From contig JAIOJM010000336.1 in NCBI GenBank assembly GCA_019911785.1, positions 1 to 15,707 on the forward strand: 15,707 bases of DNA, in the 5' to 3' direction. The notes below the pieces were generated by a model that worked only from the letters and a program-made list of their open reading frames with translations, did not search any database and was not told the DNA's origin. Shown one piece after another: positions 12,384-15,707 of the stretch (within the stretch, counting starts at the first letter, position 1; each line of letters begins with the position of its first letter). The DNA comes from Sulfuricella sp. Lineage in GTDB: Bacteria > Pseudomonadota > Gammaproteobacteria > Burkholderiales > Sulfuricellaceae. The translations under genes and the position numbers were made by a program.

Positions 12384-14152
12384 TGGGGCTGCTTCAGGAG
12401 CAGTCTCGACGCATGCTGGAAGAAAAACGTGCGCTCGAGGCATTGTCACAGGCAGAGCCCTGGTGCACTCTGAATGAATGGAGCAAGACTGCTGAGGGTG
12501 ACCTCGCCCTGAGTTTTCGCCTGTCTCTCCTCATACTGAACTTCGACGGGCTGCTGGTCTATCCTGCGCTTTTCCCTGAAACACCGGCATACATTCGTCC
12601 TCAGAAGAAGGGCGAACAATGGAGCGAGCACCAGTACGGTGGTGCAGGCGTACTGTGTCTCGAGCACGGCCCCGACAACTGGCACGGCAATGTCACCGGT
12701 GCTGACCTTGTTCGCAGCGCGTATAAGCTTCTCGTTAGCGAGACAGTTGCCGCGGTGCTAGAAACCTCTCCAAATACACCGTCCAGGCACCAGCAAACCC
12801 TAGGACAACAGCTACGGTTTGAGAGGAAGCGCTGCGTCGTCACGTCACAGCTGCGGAAACTACTACATGCGATGTTGGACGCTACGCGCGAGCCAATCCG
12901 CACTAGCATCAATTTTGTGGGGGACGTTTCGACTACGGTTGTGACGCAGTTCGGTGAAGGCGAAAACGCGCGTATCAAAGATGTTCCTGATGGCGTTAAT
13001 TGCGAAACATTTGGGCGGCAAGGATGGGCAGTTTGTGACCAGAGATTGGTTGGAGTCCCCGCTTGCACCACACTCGTAGAACTGCGAGCAACGCTCGAAG
13101 GGTTGAACTGCTGGCCTTGGGTCGAAGAACTCGACGAAACCTATAGAACCTTATTGCTCAACATTCGAGGCCGTGAGCCGAGGTTGTTCACGCTCTGCGG
13201 TGGAGCAGAGCCGGGGATGTGGGAATGCAAGGTCGCCAGTTTCGACCGAGATGACGCGCAGCGCCTGCCTGAGCAGTTCAGCACGCTCGGCAATGAGTGG
13301 GTGGCCATAGTGGGTCTTGGGTCAGTTGGTAGCAAAATTGCCGCATCATTGGTGCGGTCGGGTATCCGCAATTTCGTGCTTTTGGACGACGACGTCTTAG
13401 CTCCGCAGAACTTAGTTCGTCATCAACTGACGTGGCGAGCAGTTGGTTTTCACAAAATCGAAGGCGTGGCGCAGGAGCTTCGACTAATTTCTCAGGATGT
13501 GAAAGTCATATGCAAATCGTTTCGAATTGCAGGTCAAGAAAATCCGCAGTCAACGGCAGAACTACTTTCCATTCTTTCGCTGTGCCGCTTTGTTGTTGAC
13601 GCCACCGCGAGCACCAATGTCTTCGTGACGCTTGCCGCCATTTGCAAAAGAATGAAATCTACGTTGATTTGGGGTGAGATATTTCCCGGTGGTGCTGGCG
13701 CCCTGATGGCTCGTAGTCGGCCAGGGGCGGATGCGGACCCGTTGAGCGTGCGCAATCACATCAACGGCTGCCTAGACACGTTTCCTCCTGCCCCAGACAA
13801 GCGCGCCATGAGCTACGACCTGATGACTGAGGGGAACGTAGTGGTCGCGGGTGATGCAGAGGTGTCAATGCTGGCTGCTTCAATGACTCAGTTTGTACTC
13901 GACGCACTCTGCGCTCCCGAAAAATCGCAATTTCCTGTCTCGGCGTACTTGATGGGTTACAAGAAATACTGGGTTTTTGAGCAGCCGTTCATGACGATAT
14001 CTTTCGATGCCTCCTCAATATCGTCGTTCTTGTCGACCTTCAGCAATACGCGACGCTTGAAGTTCTGTGGTCGTGCCTCGGCTTCGAGTACGCGGACATC
14101 GACCAAATCCAAGTCGGCGACCGGTTCTTGTGGTAACGAAAGTGAGCGATAG
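12383..14152 (+). CDS. Cap2-like E2-E1 conjugating protein of type II CBASS, altered C-terminus
   Basis: An N-terminal E2-like domain contains YGGAGVLCLEHGPDNWHG, with Cys92 as the likely E2 cysteine. A ThiF/E1 adenylation domain follows: VGLGSVGS (residues 310-317, GxGxxG), LLDDDVLAPQNLVRH (333-347) and VDATAST. Cys463 (NGCLDTF) and Cys510 (DALC) are candidates for the E1 cysteine. In type II CBASS, Cap2 works like a ubiquitin cascade and links the CD-NTase C-terminus to cell targets, which raises second-messenger output. The 589-aa frame seems native to about residue 540 (GYKKYWVFEQPF). The last ~50 residues are Ser/Thr/Arg-rich and are simply the antisense of the convergent gene at 13957-15045, overlapping it by 196 bases. 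The gene was probably cut and joined to foreign DNA near 14,000. No Cap3 peptidase gene follows. Confidence 0.85.
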   Translation: MGLLQEQSRRMLEEKRALEALSQAEPWCTLNEWSKTAEGDLALSFRLSLLILNFDGLLVYPALFPETPAYIRPQKKGEQWSEHQYGGAGVLCLEHGPDNWHGNVTGADLVRSAYKLLVSETVAAVLETSPNTPSRHQQTLGQQLRFERKRCVVTSQLRKLLHAMLDATREPIRTSINFVGDVSTTVVTQFGEGENARIKDVPDGVNCETFGRQGWAVCDQRLVGVPACTTLVELRATLEGLNCWPWVEELDETYRTLLLNIRGREPRLFTLCGGAEPGMWECKVASFDRDDAQRLPEQFSTLGNEWVAIVGLGSVGSKIAASLVRSGIRNFVLLDDDVLAPQNLVRHQLTWRAVGFHKIEGVAQELRLISQDVKVICKSFRIAGQENPQSTAELLSILSLCRFVVDATASTNVFVTLAAICKRMKSTLIWGEIFPGGAGALMARSRPGADADPLSVRNHINGCLDTFPPAPDKRAMSYDLMTEGNVVVAGDAEVSMLAASMTQFVLDALCAPEKSQFPVSAYLMGYKKYWVFEQPFMTISFDASSISSFLSTFSNTRRLKFCGRASASSTRTSTKSKSATGSCGNESER

Positions 14153-15045
14153 AAGCGCCGGAGGTTGTACTGCCGCATGGAAACAGGCCTTCCAGATAGA
14201 TCGGTATCCACGCCGGTTTCCGCGAATGACGACGCTATCAGAAACCGGCTCGATTCCTGTTCTGAAAATACTTCCACCGATTTCTTGTCGGGCTGGAACA
14301 GCAAGGTCGCCTCTACCGGCGGACGGTAGTAGATAGGAGCCGTCGAGAGATCGTCGCAAACCTGCTGGATGCTGTTCATTTCGCCCGCGTGGCGGATCAA
14401 GAACAGGTGAACCGTTGTTACGTCTCCGTTTGTTTGCTTCTGCTCGAACGGGAGGTGCTGAACAAGACAGCGTCCCGTCGTCCCAAGTCGCTCCTGGAGT
14501 AATGTTTCCAGGCGAGTCCGTTTCTCGTCGGTCCATTCGAAGCTGCTGGCATCGTCGCAATCGAGGTCGAATGCCTCGTAAAGCTTCCCATAGTTTCGAT
14601 GGTGTTCTGCGTAGAAATACGTCTCGGCGTCGTCGAAGAGATCTGGGGCGCGCAGGTATATGACGGTGGCTCGGCCAAAGTGATCCTGCTGAGCTTCATA
14701 CTCGGCGGTAGTGGACTGCTGGCCGTCATCGTGCTGGTACAGGTTGTCGCGCACCGCCTGGATGGCCTCGATACCTTTACCTTCTGACAAGGTGATGATG
14801 CGGCGCGCATGTCCATCAAGTGGTGCCGATAGCCTGGCATCCAGACCGGCGCAAATCCCCAAAACGCCCAAGCGAAAATCCCTGTTGACGCCATTCGGAA
14901 CGGAGGCATCCGGCCATTCGACGGATGCGAAGGCTTTGGCGTTGTCGCCGCCGCCATGTTCAGCTAGAAGTTTGCGAATGGCCTCAACAGGAGCCACTTC
15001 GACAAATCGATGTAGGGACGGGATGTTCTTGTAGGTCTTGGTCAT
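13957..15045 (-). CDS. Unrecognised 362-aa protein, partner of the PIN-like gene
   Basis: I do not recognise this family. From the ATG at 15043-15045 (GGAG nine bases upstream; an in-frame GTG at 15060 is the alternative) it reads as a soluble, acidic protein without signal peptide or membrane span. Visible segments are FRLGVLGICAGLDARL, an acidic stretch EAFDLDCDDASSFEWTDEKR, HLFLIRHAGEMNSIQQV and SMRQYNLRRFYRSL. It follows the PIN-like gene by 33 bases on the same strand, so the two probably form an operon, and it could be that protein's antitoxin or a co-acting defence protein. The last ~15 residues (DIVMNGCSKTQYFL) are antisense to genuine Cap2 coding sequence, so the native C-terminus is probably missing. 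The similarity-bearing part likely ends near 14,005. Confidence 0.65.
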   Translation of the reverse strand: MTKTYKNIPSLHRFVEVAPVEAIRKLLAEHGGGDNAKAFASVEWPDASVPNGVNRDFRLGVLGICAGLDARLSAPLDGHARRIITLSEGKGIEAIQAVRDNLYQHDDGQQSTTAEYEAQQDHFGRATVIYLRAPDLFDDAETYFYAEHHRNYGKLYEAFDLDCDDASSFEWTDEKRTRLETLLQERLGTTGRCLVQHLPFEQKQTNGDVTTVHLFLIRHAGEMNSIQQVCDDLSTAPIYYRPPVEATLLFQPDKKSVEVFSEQESSRFLIASSFAETGVDTDLSGRPVSMRQYNLRRFYRSLSLPQEPVADLDLVDVRVLEAEARPQNFKRRVLLKVDKNDDIEEASKDIVMNGCSKTQYFL

Positions 15046-15078
15046 TTTTCTTGGCTCCACGAAATGCGTCCACCGCTG

Positions 15079-15585
15079 TTACGGGATGATGCCCATCCGA
15101 ATCTTGGTTTTGATACTCGACAGCCAGTCCTCCCGGTACTGCAATGCGAGAGCATCAAGATTGGCGCGACCGACACCGGCTTTGCGAGCCAAATCCTCCA
15201 GCGACACCGCGCAGTCAAGCCAGCCGAGCCCATGTGAGGCGACGAGTGCCGCCTTGTCGGCGGTGGTAACGACGATGGTTGCCGATGGCAGCAGTTTGTT
15301 CGCGAGCAGCCAAGCGAGCAGATGCTTCTCGCCGTCGTCGAGCGTCGCGCAGGATGGATGGGTGAGCGCCAGCGAAGCAAGCTCCTTGCGCGTCACCGGA
15401 TGGCGGCCGGCAAGACCACCGTGCAGGTCAGCCGGTGGAACGGATATGTGCCGAGGATCGCCGGGGTTTCCGGTCAGTGTTTCCTCGACGCATTTCTCGA
15501 CGGTTTCGATAGCGAAATGGCTGCAGATCGCAGTCCAGCAGCCAGTTCGGAACGCTTCGATGATGACTGTCACGGATCGCCCCAT
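15079..15585 (-). CDS. PIN-like domain protein, possibly with a damaged N-terminus
   Basis: From the ATG at 15583-15585 this gives a 168-aa protein with IIEAFRTGCWTAICSHFAIE, VEKCVEE, an ASLALTHPSCATLDDGEKHL acidic segment, IVVTTADKAALVASHGLGWL and a C-terminus EDWLSSIKTKIRMGII. I read these as a PIN-like toxin-family protein: the segment before EAFRTGCW normally carries the first catalytic Asp in a 'VDxNVIIEAF'-type strand. Here that position reads GRSVTVIIEAF with no Asp, and the bases encoding it belong to the fifth, degenerate unit of a tandem repeat array. The 5' end has probably been altered by repeat expansion or a small deletion, so activity is doubtful. Later acidic residues (Asp in TLDDGE, TTADK and LDCAVS) remain. 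The frame is open further upstream through the repeats, to 15657. Confidence 0.6.
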   Translation of the reverse strand: MGRSVTVIIEAFRTGCWTAICSHFAIETVEKCVEETLTGNPGDPRHISVPPADLHGGLAGRHPVTRKELASLALTHPSCATLDDGEKHLLAWLLANKLLPSATIVVTTADKAALVASHGLGWLDCAVSLEDLARKAGVGRANLDALALQYREDWLSSIKTKIRMGIIP

Positions 15586-15690
15586 AGGAGCCAAACCATG
15601 ATCGCCTAATGGCGCCACCAGATGATCGCCGTAATGGCGCCATCGCAGGATCGGCATAAAGGCGCCAGTCCATGATCAGATAATGGCGCC
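15568..15690 (-). repeat. Tandem array of five 24/25-bp units
   Basis: On the minus strand five units follow each other: 15667-15690 (24 bp), 15642-15666 (25), 15617-15641 (25), 15593-15616 (24) and 15568-15592 (25, degenerate). Each starts with GGCGCC (GGCTCC in the last), then ATTA or a variant, then a GCGATCATGG-like core. The units are similar but not identical and lack the spacers of a CRISPR array. The last unit runs into the start of the PIN-like gene. The array reaches close to the right window edge and may extend slightly beyond. Confidence 0.75.
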
Positions 15691-15707
15691 ACCCCACCCA
15701 GAATCAA

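Noticed and set aside
15568..15690. CRISPR array
   Set aside because: The units follow each other directly with no unique spacers, and no cas genes are nearby; it is a tandem repeat.

Overview
The window looks like an accessory 'defence and toxin-antitoxin' region of a proteobacterial chromosome, probably a beta- or gammaproteobacterium. This guess rests on a moderately high G+C content, AGGAG-type ribosome binding sites, sigma70-like promoters, and the protein families present. No ribosomal or other housekeeping gene is visible, so a finer taxonomic call is not justified.

Layout. (1) 1-240: the start of an AbrB/MazE-type antitoxin gene on the minus strand, running off the left edge, with a perfect 13-bp-arm palindrome just upstream. 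(2) 277-3912: two divergent Fic-domain genes and a small membrane exporter. Three same-direction copies of a ~175-bp dispersed repeat split this stretch into cassette-like units. (3) 3935-4195: a gene-free stretch with a BIME-like pair of GC-rich hairpins between 13-bp direct repeats. (4) 4325-5791: a DUF2779 protein (Cas4-like Fe-S nuclease domain plus a DEDD exonuclease-like domain). (5) 5888-8144: two more Fic-domain genes on the minus strand, a RhuM-Fic/DOC fusion and a Fic protein with its own inhibitory motif. (6) 8330-9063: a HigBA-type toxin-antitoxin pair whose toxin gene carries a one-base frameshift in a homopolymer. (7) 9064-9770: a ~700-bp gene-free stretch full of hairpins, with a terminator and two identical 15-mers resembling the 3' end of the tmRNA gene (candidate integration scar). 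(8) 9676-14152: a promoter followed by a four-gene co-directional set: XRE/ImmA-IrrE metallopeptidase, PIN-domain protein, CBASS-type CD-NTase, and Cap2-like E2-E1 protein. (9) 13957-15690, minus strand: a PIN-like toxin-family protein and an unrecognised 362-aa protein, preceded by a 24/25-bp tandem repeat array.

How the parts fit. Most of the genes are self-contained toxin-antitoxin or defence modules that tend to accumulate and decay in genomic islands. The most complete is the CBASS-like set, in which Cap2 should conjugate the CD-NTase through its C-terminus to prime second-messenger synthesis. It lacks a visible Cap3 peptidase and a recognisable effector, and the Cap2 reading frame ends inside an opposing gene, so a recombination junction near 13,990-14,010 probably cut the operon short. 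The XRE-ImmA/IrrE protein upstream resembles a fused form of the CapH/CapP regulatory pair known from other CBASS operons. Signs of decay or rearrangement recur: the higB frameshift, the start of the first fic gene lying in repeat DNA, and the disturbed 5' end of the PIN-like gene next to a tandem array.
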